Position numbers and translations under genes: made by a program | Notes under the pieces: model-generated | Told to the model about the DNA's origin: nothing | What the model saw: the letters and a program-made list of their open reading frames with translations, nothing else | The model's database searches: none | Shown: one piece after another, positions 25,968 through 35,136 of the stretch | Position numbering within the stretch: the stretch's first letter is position 1 | How the letters are laid out: the number at the start of each line of letters is the position of its first letter | Assembly (NCBI GenBank): GCA_020719045.1 | Contig: DYQY01000001.1 | Location: forward strand, 53,683 to 117,682 | Reading direction: 5' to 3' | DNA: 64,000 nucleotides | DNA from: Candidatus Termititenax sp. | Lineage (GTDB): Bacteria > Margulisbacteria > Riflemargulisbacteria > GWF2-35-9 > DYQY01

Positions 25968-26378
25968 ATGCCTTATTTATTCATTATACTATTAATGGCC
26001 GATCAGCTAACTAAGCTATCGGTCATTTTATTTGGTGCTAAAATCAACCTAACAATAATTCATAATACTGGCGTTGCATTTGGAATGCTCAGCCACAAAT
26101 CTGCTCTTGTTATAATTCTGACAGCAACTATGCTAATAACCCTATATATTATGAAAAAAACTTTCTTTCTAAATAACGTTTGGCACGAAAAAGCAATATA
26201 CTTCATCTTGGCTGGTGGAGCCGGTAACCTAATTGATAGGCTTGTTTATGGACATGTAGTTGATTTTATTAAGGTTCCACTAATCCCGTATTTTAACCTT
26301 GCAGATCTTTTTATAAATATCGGTATGTTTTTATATATTTTAGGTTTATTCAAGAAAAAATATGAACCTCGTTTATAA
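25968..26378 (+). CDS. lspA: Signal peptidase II (lipoprotein signal peptidase)
   Basis: 136-residue inner-membrane aspartic protease that cleaves prolipoproteins. Four hydrophobic segments and the family motifs DQLTKL, NTGVAFG, GGAGNLIDRLVYGHVVDFI and FNLADLFINIG are present; the catalytic pair is Asp99 and Asp113. Overlaps rluD by 17 nt. Its presence supports a lipoprotein-bearing envelope. Confidence 0.96.
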   Translation: MPYLFIILLMADQLTKLSVILFGAKINLTIIHNTGVAFGMLSHKSALVIILTATMLITLYIMKKTFFLNNVWHEKAIYFILAGGAGNLIDRLVYGHVVDFIKVPLIPYFNLADLFINIGMFLYILGLFKKKYEPRL

Positions 26379-27225
26379 CAATACAGAGCCTGCTCGTCTT
26401 GATGTTTGGTTAAGCGAACAAACTGGCAGAAGTCGCTCTTTTATAAAAACTTGTCACCAAAACGACCCAATAACTATTAATAACAAACCAATTAAACTTA
26501 GCCATTTGCTAAAAAATGGTGATTCTATTACGCTCTCTTTAGATGAAAAGCCTTTGGAGTACCAGCCGACAGAAATAAAGCTAGATATTATTTTCGAAGA
26601 TGAACATTTGATAGTTATAAATAAACCTGTTGGCCTGACTGTTCACCCAGGCGCTGGCAACAAGGATAACACGCTTGTTAATGCCCTTCTGCACTATGGA
26701 AAAGAACTTTCAACTATTGGTGGTCTTGAAAGACCAGGCATTGTACACAGACTAGATAAAGACACTTCTGGACTTATGGTTGTAGCTAAAACTAACCTAG
26801 CTCACGAAAAAATGGCTAAACTCTTTGAAACAAGAAACATAGAGAAAAAGTATCTTGCTCTCGTTCATGGCTATTTGCCACATGACAACGGCTCTATTGA
26901 TGCACCCATCGGAAGAATGCCAAATAACTATAAAAAAATGCAAGTTAATTATGAAAATGGCAAACAATCATTAACAGATTATGTAGTAATTAAAGCCTCC
27001 AACGAAAAGTCTCTAGTAGAGCTAACTCTTCACACTGGCAGAACACATCAAATCAGGGTACATTTGGCGCATCTAGGCCATCCTGTTGTTGGAGATTCTG
27101 TTTATGGAAAAGCTGGAAAAGGCAAAACTCAGCTACTTCACTCCTATTCACTTAAGTTCAACCATCCTATTACTTCTGAGCCTCTTTTTTTCAAAACCGA
27201 GCTGCCAACCTGGGGCAAGTTCTAA
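26362..27225 (+). CDS. rluD: 23S rRNA pseudouridine synthase, RluD family
   Basis: 287 residues: an N-terminal S4 RNA-binding domain (ARLDVWLSEQTGRSRSFIK) and a pseudouridine synthase domain with catalytic Asp in HRLDKDTSGLMVVAKT. Further conserved are NKPVGLTVHPG and the C-terminal GRTHQIRVHL and HPVVGDSVYG. RluD modifies the helix 69 loop of 23S rRNA. The lspA-rluD pair is common in many bacteria. Confidence 0.95.
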   Translation: MNLVYNNTEPARLDVWLSEQTGRSRSFIKTCHQNDPITINNKPIKLSHLLKNGDSITLSLDEKPLEYQPTEIKLDIIFEDEHLIVINKPVGLTVHPGAGNKDNTLVNALLHYGKELSTIGGLERPGIVHRLDKDTSGLMVVAKTNLAHEKMAKLFETRNIEKKYLALVHGYLPHDNGSIDAPIGRMPNNYKKMQVNYENGKQSLTDYVVIKASNEKSLVELTLHTGRTHQIRVHLAHLGHPVVGDSVYGKAGKGKTQLLHSYSLKFNHPITSEPLFFKTELPTWGKF

Positions 27226-27293
27226 AAAACATCGAAAGAACTATTGAAACTGTTGTATTTTTCCGTATAATATAAGCATTGCAGGGGGAATGC

Positions 27294-27977
27294 ATGAAAT
27301 TTTCAGAAAAAATCCGTGAAACTCGACGTGTTGTCGAGGACACGAAAACTGTTGACTCAATTCGCTTAATTGGCGTAACTAAATACCTTGACCTTAAAGG
27401 AACAGAAGAAGCTATACTTTCTGGCCTTACAGATATTGGTGAAAACAGACTTCAATCTGCTGAAGAAAAGATAATAACCCTAAAACCAAAATACCCAAAC
27501 ATTTCTTGGCATTTCCTAGGAAGACTACAAACAAACAAAGCCAAAAAAATTATTCAACTATTCAACTACATCCACTCTATTGATTCCTTTGAAAAACTTG
27601 AACTTATTGATAACCTTTGTTTACAAGAAAACAAAGACATTAACCTGCTAATCCAATTGGATATCTCCGGTGAAGAAACCAAACAAGGAATGACAGAAGA
27701 AGAACTATTTGCAAACCTTGAGGCTATTAAGAATTTGAAGAAAGCAAAATTTGTTGGATTAATGACAATGGCACCACTTATTCAAGACGAAAATATCTTA
27801 AGGGGGATATTTAAAAAAACAAAAGAAATAAAAAAGGAGTTGATAAAAAAAGGAATCAAGTGTCAAGAACTATCAATGGGAATGAGCAATGACTACATCA
27901 TAGCGCTTCAGGAAGAAGCTACTATGCTACGGTTAGGAACCGTATTATTTTTACAGGAGGGAACCAATGAACGTTAA
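27294..27977 (+). CDS. yggS: PLP homeostasis protein, YggS family
   Basis: 227 residues from ATG 27294, preceded by AGGGGGA; a TTG five codons earlier overlaps that ribosome site. The PLP-binding Lys is in IGVTKYL, followed by GENRLQSAEEK, WHFLGRLQTNKAK, the family LSMGMSNDY motif and an LRLGTVLF end. It is a single-domain alanine-racemase-fold protein that balances vitamin B6 pools. It overlaps sepF by 11 nt, as in the ylmE-sepF cell-division cluster. Confidence 0.95.
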   Translation: MKFSEKIRETRRVVEDTKTVDSIRLIGVTKYLDLKGTEEAILSGLTDIGENRLQSAEEKIITLKPKYPNISWHFLGRLQTNKAKKIIQLFNYIHSIDSFEKLELIDNLCLQENKDINLLIQLDISGEETKQGMTEEELFANLEAIKNLKKAKFVGLMTMAPLIQDENILRGIFKKTKEIKKELIKKGIKCQELSMGMSNDYIIALQEEATMLRLGTVLFLQEGTNER

Positions 27978-28416
27978 GCAAAATACAAAATTCTTTGAAC
28001 AATGTAAACTTTTTTTAGGACTTGAGGATATGACTGAAGTAAAGAAAAAGCAAACAGGAGGAAGTACAAAATCAACCAACGCACTAAGCTTAGCTTACTT
28101 TAAAAAATCATCATCAGAAATAAAAATTGTTTCACCAAAATCATTTGCTGATGGAGCTCCTATTGTTGAATTTATAAAACAAGATATTCCAGTTATTATC
28201 AATCTTCAAAGCCTTAATACAATGCAAGTTGGTAGATTTATGGATTTTATTTCTGGCACAATTTGTTCACTAAATGGAACCTGCGTTAAGTTATCAGAAA
28301 CTTTACTAATGATTTGCTCTGAAAGAACATCTATTACTGAGGAAGATCTTAGAAAACCAATAGTTACAAACAATGCTAATGAAGAAATTATAATGAATAT
28401 GATGACTGTAAACTAA
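27967..28416 (+). CDS. sepF: Cell division protein SepF
   Basis: 149 residues. The N-terminus contains FLGLED, and the C-terminal SepF domain (about 45-135) shows PKSFADGAPIVEFIKQDIPV then INLQSLNTMQVGRFMDFISG. SepF bundles FtsZ at the membrane. The linker is short and charged, and a membrane-binding amphipathic N-terminus is possible. SepF occurs in Firmicutes, Actinobacteria, Cyanobacteria and relatives, which helps place this diderm genome. Confidence 0.94.
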   Translation: MNVKQNTKFFEQCKLFLGLEDMTEVKKKQTGGSTKSTNALSLAYFKKSSSEIKIVSPKSFADGAPIVEFIKQDIPVIINLQSLNTMQVGRFMDFISGTICSLNGTCVKLSETLLMICSERTSITEEDLRKPIVTNNANEEIIMNMMTVN

Positions 28417-28438
28417 TAAAGGATTTATAATAAGAATC

Positions 28439-29239
28439 ATGAAAAAATCTATTTGTTTTTTAGGTGCAGGCAACATGGGAGAAGCCTTAATTAAAGGTTG
28501 CTTATCATCTATGAATAAAAACGAGATTGGTTTTATAGAAACTAATGAACAAAAAACAAAATATATTTGTGATACTTATAAAATAAATAAACTAACGTCT
28601 TTTCAGGAAATAAATGACTACAAAACACTAATAATAGCCATAAAACCACAAAGCGTACCTTCTGTAATTACGGAGCTAAGCTCTACAGTATCAACTGACA
28701 TTATTATTGTATCTATTGCTGCTGGTATCACTATTGGATACTATCAGAAACATTTTCCTTCCAATAAAATAATAAGAGTAATGCCAAACACGCCATGCTT
28801 AATAAATAAAGGAATCAGCGTAATCAGCCTAGACGAAAATTGTTCCAAGTACGACGAATCATTAGTTGAAAAAATATTTCTTTCAACAGGAAAAGTTCTC
28901 TTCATGCCAGAAAGCAAAATTAATGCTGTTACTGCTATAAGTGGAAGCGGTCCAGCCTATTTCTACCATCTAGCAGATACCTATGCAAAAGAAGCCAGCA
29001 GTATCGGACTAGACTACGACGATGCACTGCAACTAATAACAAATACAATGCTTGGTTCTGCTGAAATGATCTTACAATCAAATAAAAAAACTGACGAATT
29101 AATTGCACAAGTTCGCTCTCCAGGCGGCACTACAGAAGAAGCGCTAAAGAAGCTTCAAATTAACGAACTATCTCAAATAATCAAAGAAAGCATAACTGCT
29201 GCCAATAATCGTGCTTCAGAATTAAGCTTAAAGGAGTAA
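28439..29239 (+). CDS. proC: Pyrroline-5-carboxylate reductase
   Basis: 266 residues. N-terminal Rossmann motif FLGAGNMGEALIKG, the strand AIKPQSVPSV, RVMPNTPCLINKG and the family signature VTAISGSGPAYFYHLAD with the C-terminal VRSPGGTTEEALKKL. It makes proline from pyrroline-5-carboxylate using NAD(P)H. Located inside the sepF-yggT cluster, as in many Gram-positive and cyanobacterial genomes. Confidence 0.96.
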   Translation: MKKSICFLGAGNMGEALIKGCLSSMNKNEIGFIETNEQKTKYICDTYKINKLTSFQEINDYKTLIIAIKPQSVPSVITELSSTVSTDIIIVSIAAGITIGYYQKHFPSNKIIRVMPNTPCLINKGISVISLDENCSKYDESLVEKIFLSTGKVLFMPESKINAVTAISGSGPAYFYHLADTYAKEASSIGLDYDDALQLITNTMLGSAEMILQSNKKTDELIAQVRSPGGTTEEALKKLQINELSQIIKESITAANNRASELSLKE

Positions 29240-29241
29240 AA

Positions 29242-29499
29242 ATGCCAACCATAATCGAACTTATATCTTTCCTATTTGAAGCATACAAAATTCTACTAAT
29301 TGTAAGGATTATGCTCTCTTGGGTGCCACATGACAGCTCTCATTTTCTAGTAAATAAAATACACGAATTAACAGACCCATACTTAAACCTTTTCCGTTCC
29401 CTAAATCTAAATTTTGGTGGAATTGATCTCTCTCCAATTGTTGCTTTTTTTGTATTAAGTTTTGTTCAGAAAATACTAATTCACATTCTCTACTTTTAA
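29242..29499 (+). CDS. yggT: YggT/YlmG family membrane protein
   Basis: 85 residues with two hydrophobic helices and the family pattern RIMLSWVPHD ... HELTDPYLNLFRSL ... IDLSPIVAFFVLSFVQKIL. YggT/YlmG proteins are small membrane proteins linked to division or osmotic adaptation. It is 2 nt from proC and is followed by a divergent second copy. Confidence 0.9.
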   Translation: MPTIIELISFLFEAYKILLIVRIMLSWVPHDSSHFLVNKIHELTDPYLNLFRSLNLNFGGIDLSPIVAFFVLSFVQKILIHILYF

Positions 29500-29500
29500 A

Positions 29501-29785
29501 ATGATTAACCTCTATCTTATTTTTAAAATTATCTATGTGTTACTGATTATTAGAGCTATTACTAACTATCTCAGACATAAACAACCAAGAAGAAATAGCC
29601 ATATAAATATACTTACTATTGTTGAAGTAATTACTAATCCACTATGTAAGCCATTTCAGCATATATTTTATTTTCAATATGACACATCTCCCATTATTGC
29701 CATTGCCTTTGTCCGTTACTTGGGTGAACCTTTTACGCACATGATTTATAATTTATGCATGAAACTAATACTACTCATACTATAG
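29501..29785 (+). CDS. Second YggT-like membrane protein
   Basis: 94 residues with the same two-helix layout (IIYVLLIIRAITNYLRH ... VEVITNPLCKPFQHIF ... SPIIAIAFVRYLG). Sequence is only weakly like the first copy, so either an old tandem duplication or a split version of the two-domain YggT seen in some proteobacteria. Starts 1 nt after the first copy ends and overlaps yggU by 31 nt. Confidence 0.8.
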   Translation: MINLYLIFKIIYVLLIIRAITNYLRHKQPRRNSHINILTIVEVITNPLCKPFQHIFYFQYDTSPIIAIAFVRYLGEPFTHMIYNLCMKLILLIL

Positions 29786-30024
29786 CCATAACTGTTATAA
29801 CTAATGCTCAAAAGGAGTCTATCTCCGAATTTGGTGATAGATATAAAGTTAAAATTAATGCCATTCCAGAAAAAGGAAAAGCCAATGAAAGTATTATTAA
29901 ATTATTAGCCAAAAGATTGAAAATTTCACAAAAAAATATCAAAATTATTAAAGGGGAGCTATCTAATAAAAAAACTATTGTAATCAGTAAATTTGCTGGT
30001 TCTATTTCTGAAATTTTGGACTAA
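29755..30024 (+). CDS. yggU: DUF167 (YggU/YlmG-cluster) protein
   Basis: 89 residues with the compact DUF167 pattern: ITVITNAQKES at the start, then the highly conserved VKINAIPEKGKANESIIKLL, and IKIIKGELSNKKTIVI. Function unknown, but yggT-yggU adjacency is widespread. The ATG lies inside the preceding gene. Confidence 0.92.
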   Translation: MHETNTTHTIAITVITNAQKESISEFGDRYKVKINAIPEKGKANESIIKLLAKRLKISQKNIKIIKGELSNKKTIVISKFAGSISEILD

Positions 30025-30057
30025 TATTAATAGAGATGACTTAGTCATGAGGGGATA

Positions 30058-33000
30058 ATGTTTCAAAGGTATATTGCCTATCTATTATTAATCTTTTCTT
30101 GTTTGCTTTTTGGAGTATCAGATTCGTTTGTTGTCAGCCAAAATGATGACTTGAGTTCTGATGAACTACAAAATATTATATCGCTTATCCCAACCGAAAA
30201 TCTGCAAGAAATATCCTTTCTCATTCCTTCAGAAAACCCTAATACAGACACTACAAACTTAAATATCTCAACCGAAAGTATCCCAACGCAAAACATTGAA
30301 CCTCTTCTGCCACCACTACCACCGCCCAAAGTAATCTTTACCAATGAACTATTCAAACCAAAAGAAATACAAAAAACTAATAGATTACTAGTCATTACTG
30401 ATAATCGCTCATACCTTGAATCCAAAAAGAAAAAAGAGCCTAGTCCGGATGTAGACGATGAATGGAAAGACTTTAAATGGGAACAATGGGAAGAAGCTAA
30501 AGACCCGCTTGCTGCCTTCAAGTCTCCACCATATGTTGACGGTTTCGGAGAAATAAAAGTTTACTCCTTACAAGTAAATGCAGACAACAAGAATAGAGCC
30601 TACGCGCTTAATGACGAAGTCTATAAGTTCTTAACTTCAAAAGTTAAGGAGGTAGCATTCCAAATAGATTACAGATTTAATTTACTTATTCAAGCAAAAA
30701 TAAGCGAAGAAGCAGAAGTCTACTATAATGTCTCGCAAGAACCAGACCTGCCTCAAAAAACAGATGTTTCCCTTAAAGTAAGACAAACCTGGGTAAGATT
30801 TGGATACACAGAAAAAAGATTTGTTGTCGGCTCTTTTACCGATGTAAGCAAAAAGATTGACGGTGTATCTGTTGAAGGTACAGAAGGTCCATTTACCTAT
30901 AACTTTGCGTTTGGTTCTGAAAAAAGCAAGTCAGATGTTTTTACCAGACAAGGTAATGGTGGGGATGAGTACGAACTAAGAAATAAACCTGTATTAGAAA
31001 AATCTGTTCAGGTTTGGGTGAACGATAGACTTCAAACAATTAACAAAGACTATACTGTAAACTATTTTGAAGGAAAAGTAATTTTTGCTACCATTAAAAC
31101 CTCTGCTGAAACCTTAAAATTCTCTTACCAATACACCAACCCAATAGAAGAATTCATTCCCATTGCAAGTAACGTAAATTTAATAGGTATTAATGCAAAA
31201 TATGATAACAAAAACAAACAAACTATAATAAAAAAACTAGGCTCATATACTGAAACTTTCGCTTCTTTACCAGCTGAAAACGAGATAAGGGTTTTTAGCT
31301 ACCCTATAGAGCTTAACTCAGAAAAAATATATGCCAACAATACTGAGCTCCAAAAGAATGTTGATTATTATATCCAATATTCGTCCGGAGAAATTTTCTT
31401 CCATAACAAAAATATATCGAATATTAAAATCAGTTATATGTCCCCTGAAACAAAACTCCATCAAGAAAAACTACAAGGTAACGGAGAAAAAATAGCCTTC
31501 AACATAAAAAACACCCCTATCTTAAACAACAGTGAAGTTGTATCTCTTCAAGGAAATATCTTAGAAAAAAACAAAGATTACAAAATAGAAAACGAAAAAG
31601 GAATGCTTATTTTAAAGTACCCAATTGCCTCAAACGAAACAGTTTCAATATCGTATCGCCAACTGCAATTCGAAACAAAAACCTTTAGCAGCGCAACTGA
31701 CGCTGACTTTAACATAAACTTTGCCTACATAAGACAATTTGCAAAGTCTCAAGACGATATTAACTCCAAGCTCACATCTGAAAGGATTACATCATCAACC
31801 AACTTTTCTTCAACTGTAACAATTAATCTCAAAAACTGGCCTATTGTAAATTCTTCAGTGTCTTTATTACTAAACAATTCTACAATTACAGCTGATTCGA
31901 TTAGCCTTGACTACTACACTGGATTTATGACGATAAATGCTTCTGCCCTAAACACTGCAACTGGCACCCTACAAATAAATTATTCATACTATAAAGAGTT
32001 TGGCCCACAACAATGGAACTTCTCTGGTTCTAGCAGGGAACTAGAAAACTATATTTTCTATAATAATAAAATTGGATATAGAATCAAATCAAACCTGCCT
32101 CACCCTATGAAATATGACCCAAACAGCCAATATATTAAAGTTGAACATAAAAACAACGCAAACATTTATAAAACGCTTAAAAGAGGCTATGACTATGATA
32201 TTCTTTTTAATGTAGATTCCGTAAAAGAAGGCCAAGTCTACTTAATACTCTATCATAGCCACGGAGTTACGGTAGACTCTAGTTCAGAGCTTGTAAGTTA
32301 TGGGCTACCTTCATCACTAGGCAATGATGACCTATTTAAAATAACTTACTACTATACTAATTCTAATATTCCTGACTCAGGTGAAATAATCAACGAACAG
32401 TTTGCTGTTGTTTACAATCAACAATTTGATCAAAACTTTGGATATTCTGTTGAAGTTGCTCGTTCCCATAAAGAATACTCGAAATCCACCAAAACAACCA
32501 CAGATGTTCTCGCTGGAACAGGTGAATTCAACAAAGCATACACTCTCTCAGCAACCAATATTGTTGAAAACTCAGAAGTAGTCTACTTAAATGAAAATGT
32601 GGCTATTAGAGATATTAACTACTATATAAACTATAACACTGGTCAAATAACCTTTATCAATCTTAATCCAAGTGCAACAGACTATATTAGAATTGAATTT
32701 AGCTATTTTACCAAGAGTTCTGGCGGACAAGTCACCAAATATGATGAAGCTGGTTCTGCTATTGGAATTAAGGCAAATTTGAAAAATACATTCCACGACA
32801 CAAGTACCCAATTATTTTTTGTTGATGACAACTTCTCTCCAGTAGGAACATCACAGTACAGAAAAGGCTCTAATGTATTTATATTAGGCTCAAAAATGAG
32901 ACCTTCAAAAGAATTAAACATTAATACAGAGCTCTTTACCAACAATCAAAAATCAACTTTTCAATCAATCTCCGCTGGAAGATATTTAGGCTATAGTGAA

Positions 33001-35136
33001 AATAAATATAAACTCGGTGCATCCTACGCACCACTTGATATTTTTAACGTTCAAGGCGAAGCTGATATTCAAAACTATGCAACAGAAAAAAATCCAGATA
33101 ACGGACTAAAACCCATTGATAAATCGCTTAACGCCTATAAATTCTCAGTAGCCTCAGGTCCATCAGTTTTCAAAACCTCCTTTTTCCTGAATAAATACAA
33201 TAACATTGATAAATCAAACAGAACCACAAACCTTGAAACCATTGGGCAATCTCTTGAGCTAAATAATGACCTTATTCTTTTTGAAAACAACTTAAGGCTG
33301 ATTTCTGCATTTAAAGAAACAACTGAATTCCAAACATCAAGCAACCAAAACACAAACAACTTAAATAACAGAAAATATGGCTTCGATCTTGGAGTAAGAC
33401 CAATATCTTTCTTAAGACTAAACGGTAATTACTCGCAAGAAAACTTGGAAAAAAATAATTATGTAAGCACAACACTTAGTGCGACTAAAGAAGAAGCTCG
33501 AAATTATGGAACCAATCTTTCACTTACCCCACCCATAGAATTTCCCCTCTTTCAAAAACCAAACTATGGATTTGCATTACTAAATTCTGAAAAAAGGTCA
33601 TTACTGTCAACCTATAAACCAGAAGCAAATAAATCTATTGGAAACAACTTATCTTTTGGAATCTTTGACCTAAGCAACATTGCACTAAGAAACTCACTTG
33701 CTAACTCACTTCAAAGTGACGAAAAAATACTCAAAGACTCTTATCTGGAAGAATACTCCATAAGTGGGTTTACGGTATTAGGAAACATTTTACCAATCAC
33801 CCTTAAACCTTTTTCAAGAAGATTTACTCGTTCTTCAGCATCAGATGGCATAGGCAACTCCTCTACCATAAGTAGCTCTGGAAGAAATTGGGGTGACTCA
33901 ACCAAATATGGAATTAGCTGGTCTCCATTAAAAGAGTACAATGGCGGATTTGATTATACTCTCAACGAAAACTATTACTTATCTACTGAAAATAAAGCTA
34001 TTGAAGTAATCCACTCATATCAAACCAAACCTAACAGTTCCTTAGTATTATTTAATAATATTAACGCAGCCGACCTTCTTAAAACAAATCACACCTATCA
34101 GAACAATGAAGATAAAGAACAAAAATTTACCTACTATAAAGCAACCTCTGATTTATCTATCACGAACATCACCACCTACAACAAAACAAGTCACCTATAT
34201 TCTAATATCTTTAAAAACGTTTTACTTGAGAAGATTCATCCTGTCTACTTTAACAACAGCTACGTTGATGATGACTTCATAGATACTGCAAAGGGTATAA
34301 AACTTAGAAAACAGGAAGATTACGAACTATATTCTGATTTTAAAGTTTTAAGCTCTCTCACACTTAAACCAAAAATTAATTATAGCCAAATAGATCAACA
34401 TACTAGCATCTCAGATAACTATTCACTTGAGTCCATTAAATCATTGTATGATCAAAGAATTTATAATAACAAACTTATTTCTTCCTTAGGAGCAGCATAT
34501 CCTGTTATTGAAAAAACCAATGTTCTTGCTAATATTGGCTACGACAATATTAAAGAAAATGTATATACAAAAAACTCGGGTGGCATATCTGAAAACCTAA
34601 AAGAGTTTGATGTTTACAGCCTCGGGGTAGGTGTAGATACAACCATTATTGATGGATTATTTTTAAAAGGAACTTATACTCTAAAAAACAGTTTAGACAA
34701 AAATGCTACTCAAAAAGCATTTAATGGTAGCCAAACAATCAGGATTGAAGGAACCTATAAACCTTCTACTCATTTTAATGTTTCTAACGTAGAAACTATT
34801 GGTGATATGTTAGTTGTTGTCTTAAACAAATCAACAGTCGGGTTCTTTTTAGAACACAATAAAGGAACTGGTATCAATTCCTATACTGTTGAAGAAACCG
34901 AAAACTTAGTAGGAAAAACTGTTGAAACAAAAATTGAAGAAATCGACAACCTAAGAATTAAAGGCTCCTTTGTTTCACAAGTTGAAGTTCCGCTAAAAGA
35001 GCAAAGTAGCGGGATGATAGAAAAGTTTGTCTTTTCATCTGACGCACATATTGTTATAAAAAATGACTACGCATCCACCTCTGGAATAAACTACTCAGTG
35101 CTTGGACTTATCTTTAGCGGAAAACTTATCTTCTAA
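30058..35136 (+). CDS. Giant outer-membrane repeat/beta-barrel protein
   Basis: 1692 residues with a signal peptide (YIAYLLLIFSCLLFGVSDS) and ribosome site GAGGGG. A Ser/Pro/Asn-rich segment follows to about residue 150. Then at least six related units of about 90-100 residues repeat a DY-x-[IV]-x-Y-x2-G-x-[IV]-x-F core (KDYTVNYFEGKVIF, VDYYIQYSSGEIFF, INYYINYNTGQITF). From about residue 850 to the end there are alternating amphipathic strands, as in outer-membrane beta-barrels, and the final residue is Phe (SGKLIF), a typical BAM signal. I do not recognise a named family. It could be a large export or adhesion barrel. Converges with the GspF-like gene. Confidence 0.8.
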   Translation: MFQRYIAYLLLIFSCLLFGVSDSFVVSQNDDLSSDELQNIISLIPTENLQEISFLIPSENPNTDTTNLNISTESIPTQNIEPLLPPLPPPKVIFTNELFKPKEIQKTNRLLVITDNRSYLESKKKKEPSPDVDDEWKDFKWEQWEEAKDPLAAFKSPPYVDGFGEIKVYSLQVNADNKNRAYALNDEVYKFLTSKVKEVAFQIDYRFNLLIQAKISEEAEVYYNVSQEPDLPQKTDVSLKVRQTWVRFGYTEKRFVVGSFTDVSKKIDGVSVEGTEGPFTYNFAFGSEKSKSDVFTRQGNGGDEYELRNKPVLEKSVQVWVNDRLQTINKDYTVNYFEGKVIFATIKTSAETLKFSYQYTNPIEEFIPIASNVNLIGINAKYDNKNKQTIIKKLGSYTETFASLPAENEIRVFSYPIELNSEKIYANNTELQKNVDYYIQYSSGEIFFHNKNISNIKISYMSPETKLHQEKLQGNGEKIAFNIKNTPILNNSEVVSLQGNILEKNKDYKIENEKGMLILKYPIASNETVSISYRQLQFETKTFSSATDADFNINFAYIRQFAKSQDDINSKLTSERITSSTNFSSTVTINLKNWPIVNSSVSLLLNNSTITADSISLDYYTGFMTINASALNTATGTLQINYSYYKEFGPQQWNFSGSSRELENYIFYNNKIGYRIKSNLPHPMKYDPNSQYIKVEHKNNANIYKTLKRGYDYDILFNVDSVKEGQVYLILYHSHGVTVDSSSELVSYGLPSSLGNDDLFKITYYYTNSNIPDSGEIINEQFAVVYNQQFDQNFGYSVEVARSHKEYSKSTKTTTDVLAGTGEFNKAYTLSATNIVENSEVVYLNENVAIRDINYYINYNTGQITFINLNPSATDYIRIEFSYFTKSSGGQVTKYDEAGSAIGIKANLKNTFHDTSTQLFFVDDNFSPVGTSQYRKGSNVFILGSKMRPSKELNINTELFTNNQKSTFQSISAGRYLGYSENKYKLGASYAPLDIFNVQGEADIQNYATEKNPDNGLKPIDKSLNAYKFSVASGPSVFKTSFFLNKYNNIDKSNRTTNLETIGQSLELNNDLILFENNLRLISAFKETTEFQTSSNQNTNNLNNRKYGFDLGVRPISFLRLNGNYSQENLEKNNYVSTTLSATKEEARNYGTNLSLTPPIEFPLFQKPNYGFALLNSEKRSLLSTYKPEANKSIGNNLSFGIFDLSNIALRNSLANSLQSDEKILKDSYLEEYSISGFTVLGNILPITLKPFSRRFTRSSASDGIGNSSTISSSGRNWGDSTKYGISWSPLKEYNGGFDYTLNENYYLSTENKAIEVIHSYQTKPNSSLVLFNNINAADLLKTNHTYQNNEDKEQKFTYYKATSDLSITNITTYNKTSHLYSNIFKNVLLEKIHPVYFNNSYVDDDFIDTAKGIKLRKQEDYELYSDFKVLSSLTLKPKINYSQIDQHTSISDNYSLESIKSLYDQRIYNNKLISSLGAAYPVIEKTNVLANIGYDNIKENVYTKNSGGISENLKEFDVYSLGVGVDTTIIDGLFLKGTYTLKNSLDKNATQKAFNGSQTIRIEGTYKPSTHFNVSNVETIGDMLVVVLNKSTVGFFLEHNKGTGINSYTVEETENLVGKTVETKIEEIDNLRIKGSFVSQVEVPLKEQSSGMIEKFVFSSDAHIVIKNDYASTSGINYSVLGLIFSGKLIF

